Positions 1 through 8,607 of a stretch of DNA of 64,000 bases are shown here, piece after piece. The stretch covers positions 5,580,001 through 5,644,000 of the forward strand of contig NZ_CP107899.1 of NCBI RefSeq assembly GCF_036013915.1. Reading direction: 5' to 3'. This DNA is from Streptomyces sp. NBC_00464 (GTDB lineage: Bacteria; Actinomycetota; Actinomycetes; Streptomycetales; Streptomycetaceae). Each line of letters opens with the position of its first letter. Positions within the stretch are counted from its first letter, which is position 1. The notes under the pieces were generated by a model. That model was not told where the DNA came from and searched no databases. It was given only the letters and a program-made list of their open reading frames with translations. The position numbers were made by a program, and so were the translations under genes.

Positions 1-2
1 CC

Positions 3-227
<225 letters not shown>

Positions 228-302
228 CGGCACCTGTGCGAAGTGCGGTCCGCGGACCGTGCGCCGGTTCGACGCACCGGCCGCGCGCGGCTGACGGATG
301 CA

Positions 303-345
303 CGACGAGGACCCCCGGCCGCACTGCGGTCGGGGGTCCTCGTCG
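303..345. terminator. Bidirectional terminator between thiolase and transglycosylase genes
   Basis: A 19-pair stem (one G-U pair) with a 5-base loop lies between two convergent genes. Its position 75 bases after the thiolase stop and 25 bases past the transglycosylase stop suits a shared factor-independent terminator. There is no long T run, which is usual in Streptomyces. Confidence 0.85.
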
Positions 346-369
346 CTACTGGCTTCGGTCCGGGTGGAC

Positions 370-795
370 TCAGTACCAGCTGTTGGCCTGCCAGAACGAC
401 CAGGCGCCACACGGGCTGCCGTAGCGGGAGTTCATGTAGTCCATGCCCCACTTGATCTGGGTGGTGGGGTTGGTCTGCCAGTCGGAGCCGGCGGACGCCA
501 TCTTCGAACCGGGCAGCGCCTGGACCAGGCCGTAGGCACCGGAGGAGGCGTTGGTCGCGCTCGGGTTCCAGCCGCTCTCGTGGCTGACGATGTTGCTGAA
601 GCACTGGAACTGCGCGTCGTCACCGATCATCTGCTTCGCCGTGTCCTGTGCACTCGCGGCAGCGGACGTCGGCGCGGCGGAGGTGGCCGCCATGGCCGGG
701 GAGACGCCCAGGGCCACACCGGAGGCACCCAGCAGCACTGCTGCACCGGCGACGGCGGACTTGCGACGGGCGAGGATGTTACGGGCGAACGACAC
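370..795 (-). CDS. Secreted transglycosylase-like cell-wall hydrolase
   Basis: A 141-residue protein starting at a GTG (795), chosen because the signal peptide begins there (Arg-rich start, hydrophobic AVLLGASGVALG core, AMA-A cleavage site). The mature part is a small lysozyme/SLT-like domain: SHESGWNPSATN carries the likely catalytic glutamate, followed by GAYGLVQALPG and a Trp-rich end. Such proteins cleave the glycan strands of peptidoglycan outside the cell. It lies downstream of the ECF operon on the same strand but has its own leader of about 300 bases, so it is probably transcribed separately. A longer in-frame start at 999 would bury the signal peptide and is less likely. Confidence 0.88.
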   Translation of the reverse strand: MSFARNILARRKSAVAGAAVLLGASGVALGVSPAMAATSAAPTSAAASAQDTAKQMIGDDAQFQCFSNIVSHESGWNPSATNASSGAYGLVQALPGSKMASAGSDWQTNPTTQIKWGMDYMNSRYGSPCGAWSFWQANSWY

Positions 796-1099
796 AGGGA
801 ACCTAACGTCGGGTACGGGGGAGTCGCATGCTCCGGTCCGAATCCTGCGTGGACCTTTGCGCGTCGACCGCTGTCCGTTCCGGTGGACGCTGCGGTGCTC
901 GGCGACATCTCCATGGTTAGCCGCGTCGTTCAACCACCGCAACGACCCCCGGTACGACCCCGCCTCGCACCCAGGGCCGAAGGTCCCGAACCACCGCAAA
1001 CCGCTCCATAGCAGGTCGGACGGTGCGCAACCGGGTCCCGTGGCCGTTCCCCGCGCCTCCTAACCCGCTTCGTACAGGACCAAGGTCCTGTGGGTGCCC
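796..1099 (-). other. Intergenic leader upstream of the transglycosylase gene
   Basis: This stretch of 304 bases holds no convincing gene. It contains the promoter and a potentially structured leader for the transglycosylase gene, read leftward. Streptomyces cell-wall hydrolase genes are often under c-di-AMP (ydaO) riboswitches. A segment with GAACGACGCGGCTAACC at about 909-932 resembles part of such a leader, but the full conserved core could not be lined up, so no riboswitch is called. An 18-base palindrome at 1074-1091 sits just after the end of the preceding operon. Confidence 0.4.
1074..1091. repeat. 18-bp palindrome after the ECF operon
   Basis: ACAGGACC-AA-GGTCCTGT is palindromic except for its two central bases. 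It starts 9 bases past the stop of the S-component gene. The loop is very short for a terminator hairpin, so a protein-binding site is equally possible. Confidence 0.4.
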
Positions 1100-1927
1100 T
1101 CACTCCTCCGGGACCCCGAATGTGACCTGGGCCTCGAAGGCCGCACGCCGAGTGGCCCGGCGCAGCGCCTTCAGCAGCGCGGTTCCGACGGTCAGCGTCA
1201 GTACGACGCTGAGTACGGCACGGCCCAGGTCCCAGCCGAGCGAGGTGGCCGTGCAGTACGCGAGGAAGCGCACCAGGTTGTCGCCCAGCGGGTCACCGGG
1301 GTGGAAGGAGATGCCCGAGCCGAGCCCCGGCACGATCGTCCACCCGTACAGATTCATGACCGTCCCGTACGCGAACGAGGCCACCGCCCCGTACGCGGCG
1401 AGCATCAGCAGCTCGGCGCGCCCGCGTAGCCGGTCCGGTCCGGGCAGCATCCCGGCGCCCATCGCGAACCAGCCCATGGACAGCATCTGGAACGGCATCC
1501 ACGGGCCCACCCCGCCGGTCAGCAGCGCCGAGGCGAACATCGTCACCGAACCCAGCACGAAGCCGAAGCCCGGCCCGAGCACCCGCCCGCTCAGCACCAT
1601 CAGGAAGAACATCGGCTCCAGACCGGCCGTGCCCGCCCCCAGCGGGCGCAGCGCCGCACCGACCGCGGCCAGCACCCCCAGCATCGCCACCGCCTTCGCG
1701 TCGAGCCCGGCGTCCGCGATCATCGCGACCACCACCCCGACCAGCAGCGGCAGCAGCGCGGCGAAGAGCCACGGCGCGTCCTGGGAGTGCGCCAGCCCGG
1801 AATCCGGCCCGGCCAGCAGCGGCCAGCCGAAGGCCGCCACCCCGATCGCGCTGATCAGCACCAGCGCGGCGACGGCCCGCGGCCCGAGCCGCACCGGTCG
1901 GGCGCCCCGGCCCGTCGTGCCGGTCAT
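1100..1927 (-). CDS. ECF transporter S component (predicted cobalamin-binding membrane subunit)
   Basis: A 275-residue membrane protein with about six hydrophobic segments, typical of substrate-binding S components of energy-coupling-factor transporters. It binds the vitamin in the membrane and is driven by the neighbouring ATPase and T subunits. The start codon overlaps the stop of the ATPase gene (ATGA, 1924-1927), so translation is coupled. Substrate is inferred from context only: the whole operon follows a cobalamin riboswitch, and CbrT-type S components are known B12 carriers. Cobalt is a less likely alternative because no CbiN or CbiM partner is present. Confidence 0.85.
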   Translation of the reverse strand: MTGTTGRGARPVRLGPRAVAALVLISAIGVAAFGWPLLAGPDSGLAHSQDAPWLFAALLPLLVGVVVAMIADAGLDAKAVAMLGVLAAVGAALRPLGAGTAGLEPMFFLMVLSGRVLGPGFGFVLGSVTMFASALLTGGVGPWMPFQMLSMGWFAMGAGMLPGPDRLRGRAELLMLAAYGAVASFAYGTVMNLYGWTIVPGLGSGISFHPGDPLGDNLVRFLAYCTATSLGWDLGRAVLSVVLTLTVGTALLKALRRATRRAAFEAQVTFGVPEE

Positions 1928-3642
1928 TCGGCACCCCCCAGCGCCGCCCGGACCTGGGACACGGTGAGCCACTCCTGCGGGGCGAGGACCTTGGCGATCT
2001 GCGGGGCGAAGGCGGGCGAGGACACCACGACCTCCGCGGTCGGCCCGTCCGCGACGACCTCCCCGTCGGCGAGGATCACCACCCGGTGGGCCAGCTCGGC
2101 GGCCAGCTCCACATCGTGGGTGGCCAGCACGATCGCATGGCCCTCGGCCGCCAGCGTGCGCAGCACCCCGACGAGCCGGGCCTTCGCCGCGTAGTCCAGA
2201 CCGCGGGTCGGTTCGTCCAGAAGCAGCAGAGGGGGCCGGGCGGTGAGCACGAGCGCGAGAGCCAGGGCGAGCCGTTGCCCCTCGGACAGATCACGGGGGT
2301 GGGTGGCGTCCGCCACACCCGGCAGCAGCTCCGAGACCAGCGCCCGGCAGCTGCCCGGCGCGGCGCCCGCATCGGCGTCGGCCGCCGCGCACTCGGCGGC
2401 GACGGTGTCCGCGTACAGCAGATCGCGCGGCTCCTGCGGTACGAGACCGACGCGGCGCACCATCTCGCGGGGCGGGGTGCTGTGCGGGGTGCGGCCGCCG
2501 ACGAGCACGGTGCCGGAGGTCGGCTCGACCATGCCGACGAGGGCGGAGAGCAGGGTGGACTTGCCCGCACCGTTGCGCCCCATCAGGGCGACGGTCTCCC
2601 CGGGGGCGACGGTGAGCGTCACCCGGCGCAGCGCCTCGACGCGCCCGCGCCGCACGGCGAGGCGTTCGACGCGGGTGGTGGCGTCGGTGACGGGCTCGGG
2701 GGCGGGGGCCTCCTGCGCCGTACGGCCGAACAGCCTGGCCAGGGCGGAGCGCCGAGGCGCGGGGTGGGAGGACGACGGAGGGAGAGGTTTCCGGGTTTCC
2801 GCGCCGCCGACCGGTCCGGGCGTCACGCCCGCCAGCCGCTCCCGCATCCCCGACGCCCGGCGCCGGGCATCGCGGACCGACAGCGGCAGCGGCTCCCAGC
2901 CCGCCAGCCGTCCGAGCGCCACCACCGGCGGATGCACCGGAGAGACGGCCATCACCTCGGCGGGCGCGCCCATCACCGGGGCGGCGCCGGGCGACGGCAG
3001 CAGGACGACCTGGTCCGCGTACTGCACCACGCGCTCCAGCCGGTGCTCCGCCATCAGGACGGTCGTCCCCAGATCGTGGACGAGCCGCTGCAGCACCGCG
3101 AGGACCTCCTCGGCCGCCGCCGGGTCCAGCGCGGACGTCGGCTCGTCCAGCACCAGGACCCGGGGGTGCGGGGTGAGGACCGAGCCGATCGCGACCCGCT
3201 GCTGCTGGCCCCCCGACAGGGTGGCGATCGGCCGGTCGCGCAGCCCGGCGAGCCCCAGCAGATCGAGGGTCTCCTCGACCCGCCGCCGCATCACGTCCGG
3301 GGCGAGGCCCAGCGACTCCATGCCGTACGCCAGCTCGTCCTCGACCGTGTCCGTCACGAAGTGGGAGAGCGGATCCTGGCCCACGGTGCCGACGAGATCG
3401 GCCAGCTCACGGGGCTTGTGGGTACGGGTGTCCCGCCCGTCGACGGTGACCCGGCCGGTCAGCCGGCCACCGGTGAAGTGCGGTACGAGCCCCGAGACCG
3501 CGCCCAGCAATGTCGACTTGCCGACCCCGGACGGCCCGACGAGCAGCACCAGCTCACCCTCGGGAACGGTCAGATCGACCCCCGACAGCGTGGGCCGCTC
3601 CGTGCCCTCGTACTGCACCGAAACATCGTCGAACCGGATCAC
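1924..3642 (-). CDS. ECF transporter ATPase, two fused ATP-binding domains
   Basis: A 572-residue protein with two ABC ATPase halves in one chain. The first half has Walker A GPSGVGKST, signature LSGGQQQRVAIG and Walker B VLVLDEPTSALD. The second has GRNGAGKST, a variant signature LSEGQ and LLLLDEPTRGLD. A Pro/Ser/Arg-rich linker separates them near residues 250-310. This replaces the usual EcfA and EcfA' pair that powers uptake. The GTG start at 3642 overlaps the stop of the T-component gene (GTGA) and follows a GGAG site. A much longer open frame continues upstream, but it is the shadow of the next genes. Confidence 0.92.
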   Translation of the reverse strand: MIRFDDVSVQYEGTERPTLSGVDLTVPEGELVLLVGPSGVGKSTLLGAVSGLVPHFTGGRLTGRVTVDGRDTRTHKPRELADLVGTVGQDPLSHFVTDTVEDELAYGMESLGLAPDVMRRRVEETLDLLGLAGLRDRPIATLSGGQQQRVAIGSVLTPHPRVLVLDEPTSALDPAAAEEVLAVLQRLVHDLGTTVLMAEHRLERVVQYADQVVLLPSPGAAPVMGAPAEVMAVSPVHPPVVALGRLAGWEPLPLSVRDARRRASGMRERLAGVTPGPVGGAETRKPLPPSSSHPAPRRSALARLFGRTAQEAPAPEPVTDATTRVERLAVRRGRVEALRRVTLTVAPGETVALMGRNGAGKSTLLSALVGMVEPTSGTVLVGGRTPHSTPPREMVRRVGLVPQEPRDLLYADTVAAECAAADADAGAAPGSCRALVSELLPGVADATHPRDLSEGQRLALALALVLTARPPLLLLDEPTRGLDYAAKARLVGVLRTLAAEGHAIVLATHDVELAAELAHRVVILADGEVVADGPTAEVVVSSPAFAPQIAKVLAPQEWLTVSQVRAALGGAE

Positions 3643-4853
3643 ACCTGCTCCTCGAAGCCTGTGGGGGAAGGCGGGACGGGCGAGCCTGAGGGGGAGGGCG
3701 GGACCGGCGGGCCTGTGAGGGAGGGCGGGACAGGTGCGACGACCGCCGGCAGCAGGCCGATCAGCACCGCGGCGGCCGGCCACAGAGGCAGCACGGGCGC
3801 GGTCAGCGGTACGACCCCGGGGTGCAGCGCCGCCGGATCCGCACTGCCCGCCCAGATCATCGCCACCGCGACCGCCGCACCGGATCCCGCGACCAGCCAG
3901 GCCCGCACCCCCCACCGGTCGGGCCGGTAGCGGGTCCGTACCGAACGCGCCCCGCCGAGCCGCAGCCCGGCCATCGCGGCGACCAGACCGGCGATCAGCA
4001 GCGGCAGCCCGTACACCGCACCCTGCGCGGCGAGCAGCCCGTACGTACCGGCGCAGACACCCAGCAGCCCGCCGAGCGTGAGGACGTTCGTGGTGTGCCG
4101 GACGGCGGCCGGCACCTGGGCGGTACGCCCGTACCCCCGTGCGTCCATCGAGGCCGCCACCGCGACGGACCGCTCCAGCGCACCCTCCAGCACCGGCAGC
4201 CCGATCTGGAGCACGGCCCGCACCCCGCCGGTCGGCCGGCCGCGCAGCCGCCGGGCGGTGCGCAGCCGCACCACGTCGGCGACCATGTTGGGCGCGAACG
4301 TCATCGCGACGACGACGGCCACCCCGGCCTCGTACAGCGCACCGGGCAGTGACTTCAGCAGCCGGGCCGGATTGGCGAGCGAGTTCGCCGCGCCGACACA
4401 GATCAGCAGCGCGGCCAGCTTCGCCCCGTCGTACAGCGCGAACAGCAGCTGCTCGGCGGTGACCCGGCCCCCGATCCGGACGCCCTTCGCCCAGTCCGGC
4501 AGCGGCACCTCGGGCAGCGTGAACACGACATGCGTACCCGGGATCGGGGAGCCGAGGAAGGCGGAGAAGAGCAGCCGCACCCCGATGACGAACAGCCCGA
4601 TCTTGATGAACGCCCCGTACGACCGGGCCCACGGCGCATCCGTGCGGCGCGCGGCCACCACATAGCCCGCCACGCCGACCAGCAGGCCGAGCAGCAGCGG
4701 ATTCGTCGTCCGGGACGCGGCGGTGGCGAGCCCGAGCGCCCACAGCCACCAGGCCCCGGCGGGCAGCGCGTTGCTCCGGGTGGCGGCGGGGGCCCGCCAG
4801 GCACCGAGCCGGTCCGGCGGGGCGTCCGTACGGCCGGTCGTCGTGCCGGTCAT
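3639..4853 (-). CDS. ECF transporter T component (EcfT/CbiQ-like membrane subunit)
   Basis: A 404-residue membrane protein. The cytoplasmic coupling motif of T components is seen as MDARGYGR near residue 240, which contacts the ATPases. Several membrane helices lie on either side. It links ATP hydrolysis to toppling of the S component. The ATG start overlaps the stop of the SCO2322-family gene. An oddity is a C-terminal tail of proline-rich nine-residue repeats (VPPSP-TG type) after the last helix, encoded by a 27-bp tandem repeat; this tail is not part of the normal EcfT fold. Confidence 0.9.
   Translation of the reverse strand: MTGTTTGRTDAPPDRLGAWRAPAATRSNALPAGAWWLWALGLATAASRTTNPLLLGLLVGVAGYVVAARRTDAPWARSYGAFIKIGLFVIGVRLLFSAFLGSPIPGTHVVFTLPEVPLPDWAKGVRIGGRVTAEQLLFALYDGAKLAALLICVGAANSLANPARLLKSLPGALYEAGVAVVVAMTFAPNMVADVVRLRTARRLRGRPTGGVRAVLQIGLPVLEGALERSVAVAASMDARGYGRTAQVPAAVRHTTNVLTLGGLLGVCAGTYGLLAAQGAVYGLPLLIAGLVAAMAGLRLGGARSVRTRYRPDRWGVRAWLVAGSGAAVAVAMIWAGSADPAALHPGVVPLTAPVLPLWPAAAVLIGLLPAVVAPVPPSLTGPPVPPSPSGSPVPPSPTGFEEQV
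3657..3736 (-). repeat. 27-bp tandem repeat coding the proline-rich tail of EcfT
   Basis: About three imperfect units with a strict 27-base period (GCGGGA anchors at 3671, 3698 and 3725) encode VPPSP-type nonapeptides at the C-terminus of the T component. The period is a multiple of three, so copy-number change keeps the frame. Confidence 0.75.
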
Positions 4854-5539
4854 CCGCGGCGGCGGCGGGCCTGCGCGACTGCGGCGATGCCGAGGAGCAG
4901 GACGGCGCCGACCCCGACGAGGACGCCGGCGGACGGCCCGCCGCCGTCCGAACCGTCGTCACCCGAGGCGACACCCGCCGACGTGGGCGCGGAGGCGTCG
5001 GCCGTGGCGGTTTCGCCGTGACCCTGAGCCACCTGCTCGCCGCAGCCGGAGGCCGGATAGCCGGAGATCGCGCAGAGCAGCGCGTCACTGCCGTAACGCA
5101 GCGGCTTGGCCACCGACGCGAGGGCCTCCGCACTGCTCGCGTCCTGCGCCACCTGGGCACACGCGGTACGCAGCGCGGGCGGCGTCTCCCCGTCCGGGGC
5201 GTCGGCCGCCGTACCGGGATCGATGACGAGCGCGACCCGCTTGGTACCGCCCTCGGCGGGCGTGTCCGCGCAGATCTCCGCGAAGTCGGGGGAGCTGCGC
5301 GGCTTGGCCGCGTCCTGCGAGTCCGCGCTCACGGCGAACCGGAAGCCCTGCACCGAACCGTCGTCCGGGCGGACCAGCGACGGCCCCTGGGTGGCATACG
5401 CCCACCCGCTGCCGGAGCCCTCCCAGAACGACCAGTAGCGGTAGCCGGCGGCCTGGGCCGTGCCCGTGCCGAGCACGGCCAGGACGGCGCCCAGGACCAC
5501 CAGCAGTGCGGTGGCCCGTCCGGCTCCGGTGCGCCTCAC
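4850..5539 (-). CDS. SCO2322-family exported, membrane-anchored protein (possible B12-capping beta domain)
   Basis: A 229-residue protein with an N-terminal signal peptide, a compact extracellular domain, a Ser/Thr/Ala/Gly linker, and a C-terminal hydrophobic segment ending in ARRRRG. It should be anchored outside the membrane. The domain begins with GYRYWSFWEGSGSGWAYA, like the YWQFLSG start of the small C-terminal domain of intrinsic factor/transcobalamin (DUF4430-type); this match was made by eye and is inference. Conserved cysteines may form disulphides. The GTG start at 5539 overlaps the stop of the preceding gene. The same gene order occurs around SCO2322 in S. coelicolor. Confidence 0.8.
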   Translation of the reverse strand: MRRTGAGRATALLVVLGAVLAVLGTGTAQAAGYRYWSFWEGSGSGWAYATQGPSLVRPDDGSVQGFRFAVSADSQDAAKPRSSPDFAEICADTPAEGGTKRVALVIDPGTAADAPDGETPPALRTACAQVAQDASSAEALASVAKPLRYGSDALLCAISGYPASGCGEQVAQGHGETATADASAPTSAGVASGDDGSDGGGPSAGVLVGVGAVLLLGIAAVAQARRRRG

Positions 5540-6798
5540 AGCTGCTGGTTCTTGCGGCGGCCGCTGATCAGGAATCCGGCACCCGCGCCGACGGCGAGCC
5601 CGATCCCGACGAACCACCAGACACCGCCGATCCCGTCCCCGTCGCCGCTGTCCTTCTTCTCTTCCTCCTGGGTGGCGGACGCCGTGGGCTTCTTGACGGC
5701 GGCGGGCGCCGGCCCGGTCGCGTTCAGCTGGGCGACGAGGTCCGCGCCGCCGAAGTCGTGGACGTCAGCCCCGGTGGCGTGGGCGGCCATGACCAGCTGC
5801 GCGTACGCGGCGGGGCCGTTCTCCTTCGCCCAGGCCGCGGAGTTATCCGCCAGCCACTTCACGGACGCGTCGGCCTTGTCCTTGTGACCGGACGCGGACA
5901 GGGCGACGACCGCGTCGGCGGTGTTGCCGAAGTCGGGCAGCGGGGCGCTGTCCTCGGCGCCGGGCATCGGCGGCGAGTCGAGGTGGCCGGTCTTCGCGAG
6001 GGCGCCGGTGAGGTAGTAGGCGCCGTTCTGGGCCGCCTGCTCGGGCTTGACCGCCTTGCCCTTGGTGCAGGTGGGGTCCTTGACCGCGGCGTTGTTCCCG
6101 ATGACGAAGCCCTTGCCGAGGGAGCCGAGCACGGCGGCGGCGGTGGCGTCGCCGTTGGCGACGAGCTTGCCGGCCTTGTCGGGCTGGTACGCGAACGCGC
6201 CGCCGTCCTTGCCGCCGCAGGGGATGGCGAAGGTGAGCAGGGCGTCGTACGGGGTCTTGCCGCCGTCCGTCGTCACGTCGCCGAGCTTCTGCCCGGCCCG
6301 CCCGAGGGTGCCGATGACGATCGAGGTGGAGTTCGCGTCACTGGGGCTGCCGGCGGTGTAACCCCAGCCGCCGTCCTCGTTCTGGACCGACTTCAGCCAG
6401 TCGACGCCGTTCGTGACGAGATCCTCGTGCCCGCGGACCTCGTGCAGCGCCTGCACGGCGGCCGCGGTCGCATTGGTGTCGACCATGGTCTTGGCGTCGC
6501 AGGGCACGGAGGCGTCGGGCCGGTACGCGGGGAACGCGCCGCTGTCGCACTGCTGGCCGATCAGCCAGTCGACGGCCTTGGCGGCGGGCGTGACACCCAC
6601 GGTCCGCTGCGCGATGAACGCCAGCGACTGCCGCCAGACCCCGTCGTACGTCGGGTCCTTCGTGCCGTACAGGCCCGAGGGCAGGGCCACGGACGGCGAG
6701 GGGGAGGGGGACGGCGCGGCGACTGCGGCCGGGGCTGCGGCCGCACAGAGCACGGTGGCGGTGGCGGCGAGCGCAGCTGCGCTGCGGCGTACGGTCAT
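5536..6798 (-). CDS. Exported alpha/alpha-barrel protein, squalene-cyclase/prenyltransferase-like fold (possible B12-binding barrel)
   Basis: A 420-residue protein with a signal peptide (MTVRRSAAALAATATVL), repeated helical motifs such as DWLKSVQNEDGGWGY and DWLIGQQCDSGAFP, and a C-terminal Lys/Glu linker, membrane segment and RRKNQQL tail. The QxxDGGW-type repeats define the terpenoid-cyclase barrel, but the protein is exported, so a role in terpene synthesis is unlikely. Intrinsic factor and transcobalamin use the same barrel to hold B12. As first gene behind a cobalamin riboswitch it is a good candidate for an extracellular B12-binding protein. Start at 6798 has an AGGAGAGG site. Confidence 0.85.
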   Translation of the reverse strand: MTVRRSAAALAATATVLCAAAAPAAVAAPSPSPSPSVALPSGLYGTKDPTYDGVWRQSLAFIAQRTVGVTPAAKAVDWLIGQQCDSGAFPAYRPDASVPCDAKTMVDTNATAAAVQALHEVRGHEDLVTNGVDWLKSVQNEDGGWGYTAGSPSDANSTSIVIGTLGRAGQKLGDVTTDGGKTPYDALLTFAIPCGGKDGGAFAYQPDKAGKLVANGDATAAAVLGSLGKGFVIGNNAAVKDPTCTKGKAVKPEQAAQNGAYYLTGALAKTGHLDSPPMPGAEDSAPLPDFGNTADAVVALSASGHKDKADASVKWLADNSAAWAKENGPAAYAQLVMAAHATGADVHDFGGADLVAQLNATGPAPAAVKKPTASATQEEEKKDSGDGDGIGGVWWFVGIGLAVGAGAGFLISGRRKNQQL

Positions 6799-6894
6799 GG
6801 CGGGCGGGGCCTCTCCTGGGGGAACCGGGCACAGGCACACACAGGCACCAGGCTCCGGCTCCGTATACCTCGACGGTGCCGGCCGCCGGGGGGC

Positions 6895-7005
6895 CCCGAC
6901 GGCACGAGCCGGTCACGACACGGACAGGGCATTCCGGCTTCCGCCTGCGACGGCGGTTACGGCTGCGGGTCAGCGCCGGATTCGCACCGGCTTCCCCCTG
7001 AACGG
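6895..7005 (-). promoter_or_regulatory. Cobalamin riboswitch
   Basis: Read leftward, the RNA contains the conserved core GAAGCCGGTGCGAATCCGGC, then GCTGACCCGCAGCCGTAA (the B12-box region), then GGCGGAAGCCGGAATGCCC. This is the compact actinobacterial form of the cobalamin riboswitch. It lies in the leader, about 100-200 bases before the start of the barrel-protein gene, and should switch the whole five-gene operon off when B12 is plentiful. The outer boundaries are approximate. Confidence 0.9.
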
Positions 7006-7202
7006 GCATGATGACGACCCGCCCACTCTACCGGGCGGCCGCTACGGGCCCCTGCCCCGGGCGCCGCGGCCGGGGCAGCGGCCGGGGGCGGACCCCGAGC
7101 TCCGCGGCCCGGAACGCCCGAAAAGTTCCGTGGCCCTTTCGTGGAGTGATCGTTAAACTGCCAACCGGCTTGAAAATCGGTCTGGTTGAAGGGGCGGCGG
7201 GC

Positions 7203-8024
7203 ATGACCACAGGTCCAGGGGGATTCCCTCCGCCGCCTTCCCGGCCGCCGGGCACCCTGCCGCCTCCCCCTCCCCACCCGCCGCGCACGGATCCTCCCCG
7301 GTGGTCGTGGTGGGTCGGAGGGATCGCCATCCCGCTGGTCGGCATCCTGGCGACCGTGATCTTCAGCAAGAACCCCGATCCCGTCTCGGCCCCCGCTCCG
7401 GCCCCCGCCCCGGCCTCCAGCAGCCCACGGTCCGAGCCCTCCGCCCGGTCGAGCCCGGACCACGCGTCGGCGGAGACCGAGTCCCCCAGCGCGACCCCGG
7501 AGGCCTCGGCCTCCCCGAGCGCATCGTCCACCTCTGATGCCGACCTGGCGGCGCCGGCCGGGTACGAGGCGGCGACCAAGACGATGTGGGGGCTCGCACC
7601 GGCCCCCTGCAACCAGAAGGAACAGCAGCTCGTGGACCTCGACGACGGCAGCAGCCGCGTGGAGCCCGCGGGCAACGGTGCAGCGAAGGATCCCCGCGGA
7701 GCCGAGCTCCTCTACTGGCCCGTCACGTGCTGGGACCAGGACAACTACCAGGTGCGGGCCCTGCCCAACACCCGCGTGGGGCTCCTGCAGGCAGACATGC
7801 CCAAGTCCTTCGAGTCCTGCAAGGCGGCGTCGAGGACCGGCTTCGGAGCCCTCGGACTGTTCAACAGCTATGACCGCCGTAAGCGGGGCTTCGTCGAGGG
7901 TGCGGCGCTGTGCTCCGTCACGGACAAGGGAGCCGTCTCCATGGCGCTCATCGACCACATCGACGACGGATCGGACGAGGCGTCGGTCAGCGGCACGCTC
8001 TATGTGTGGCCGAAGTCGTCCTGA
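7203..8024 (+). CDS. Membrane-anchored protein with proline-rich N-terminus, unknown function
   Basis: A 273-residue protein. A cytoplasmic Pro/Gly-rich start (PPPSRPPGTLPPPPP) is followed by one membrane helix (WWVGGIAIPLVGILATVIF), a Pro/Ala/Ser-rich extracellular stalk, and a globular domain of about 140 residues with four cysteines (PCNQKE, TCWDQD, SCKAAS, LCSVTD). The ATG at 7203 was chosen because the longer open frame upstream overlaps the riboswitch region. No catalytic motif is recognised. It is divergent from the B12 operon. Confidence 0.75.
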   Translation: MTTGPGGFPPPPSRPPGTLPPPPPHPPRTDPPRWSWWVGGIAIPLVGILATVIFSKNPDPVSAPAPAPAPASSSPRSEPSARSSPDHASAETESPSATPEASASPSASSTSDADLAAPAGYEAATKTMWGLAPAPCNQKEQQLVDLDDGSSRVEPAGNGAAKDPRGAELLYWPVTCWDQDNYQVRALPNTRVGLLQADMPKSFESCKAASRTGFGALGLFNSYDRRKRGFVEGAALCSVTDKGAVSMALIDHIDDGSDEASVSGTLYVWPKSS

Positions 8025-8027
8025 CCC

Positions 8028-8267
8028 GTGATGGCGCGGTACGTCACCGCGCGGGAGCTGGGCAGCAAGTGCGGTGAGAACGGGCAATTCGTCGTCCGCA
8101 CGCTCACGGACAAGAGCATCGGGCGCGACGTCGGCGCCATTTCGCTGGACGGAGCCGTCAAGTGGCGTGAGGACGGGCGGACATCCCCGCAGGTCGCCAC
8201 CACCGGCAACACCGCGGAAGGCCCCGAAGTCGACTCGACAACGTGTGCAAGCCGGGGCGGTCCATGA
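8028..8267 (+). CDS. Small ORF after the stalk protein, uncertain
   Basis: A 79-codon frame starts three bases after the previous stop with GTG-ATG. Third-position GC is high, which favours coding, but the sequence (ARYVTARELGSKCGENG...) matches nothing recognised and the C-terminal third looks like random sequence. It could be a real small gene co-transcribed with its neighbour or the remnant of a longer one. Confidence 0.3.
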   Translation: MMARYVTARELGSKCGENGQFVVRTLTDKSIGRDVGAISLDGAVKWREDGRTSPQVATTGNTAEGPEVDSTTCASRGGP

Positions 8268-8607
8268 CGGGGCCCTCCTCGTCCTCCACGTCGTCCGCGA
8301 GGGCGGCATCGCCTTTCGATTTCCCCCTTCGCGCACTCCCTCAATTCGCAGTAATGCATAAGGTTCCTGGCTAAAAGGACGAATGGCCGGAGTGTGCGAC
8401 GTGGCTGCGAGCCACTATGGGGACGACTGGCCCGGGGTGATTGTGTGCTGTCGAGTGCTTAATGCCGTTCCGTCCCAAGTGGGGGTGGCGGCACCCTCTC
8501 CGTTCCCGGCACCCCTTCTTTTGAAACTGAAGATCCATTACCATCACTTCTCGTTCACATTGACGAGTAAATGGCCTGCAGTTGGTGACTGGGGGCGGGA
8601 GTGGTGA
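8268..8607. other. Gene-poor, lower-GC intergenic region
   Basis: About 340 bases without a supported gene. GC content drops and third-position bias is lost. A TTGACG at 8560-8565 could be the -35 box for the secreted protein gene at 8608, but no clear -10 follows at the right spacing. The drop in GC suggests acquired or non-coding DNA. Confidence 0.4.

Noticed and set aside
796..1020. ydaO/c-di-AMP riboswitch upstream of the transglycosylase gene
   Set aside because: Fragments such as CGGCTAACC and CCCGACGTTAGG are suggestive and the gene class fits, but the conserved GGGGGAACC and GGGTGAAT core elements could not be placed in order. A covariance-model search (RF00379) would decide.
2086..3930. 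614-codon frame on the plus strand
   Set aside because: It is antisense to the ECF ATPase gene, whose Walker motifs are clear. It exists because high third-position GC removes stop codons from the opposite strand.
3639..4853. Cobalt-specific transporter (CbiQ)
   Set aside because: The T subunit alone cannot tell the metal from the vitamin. No CbiM or CbiN gene is present and the regulator is a cobalamin riboswitch, which favours B12, though cobalt is not excluded.
5536..6798. Terpenoid biosynthesis enzyme
   Set aside because: The fold is cyclase-like, but the protein is exported and anchored, lacks the DxDD motif, and follows a cobalamin riboswitch.
8383..8607. 74-codon frame before the secreted protein gene
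   Set aside because: It lacks codon bias and a ribosome site, and covers the likely promoter region.
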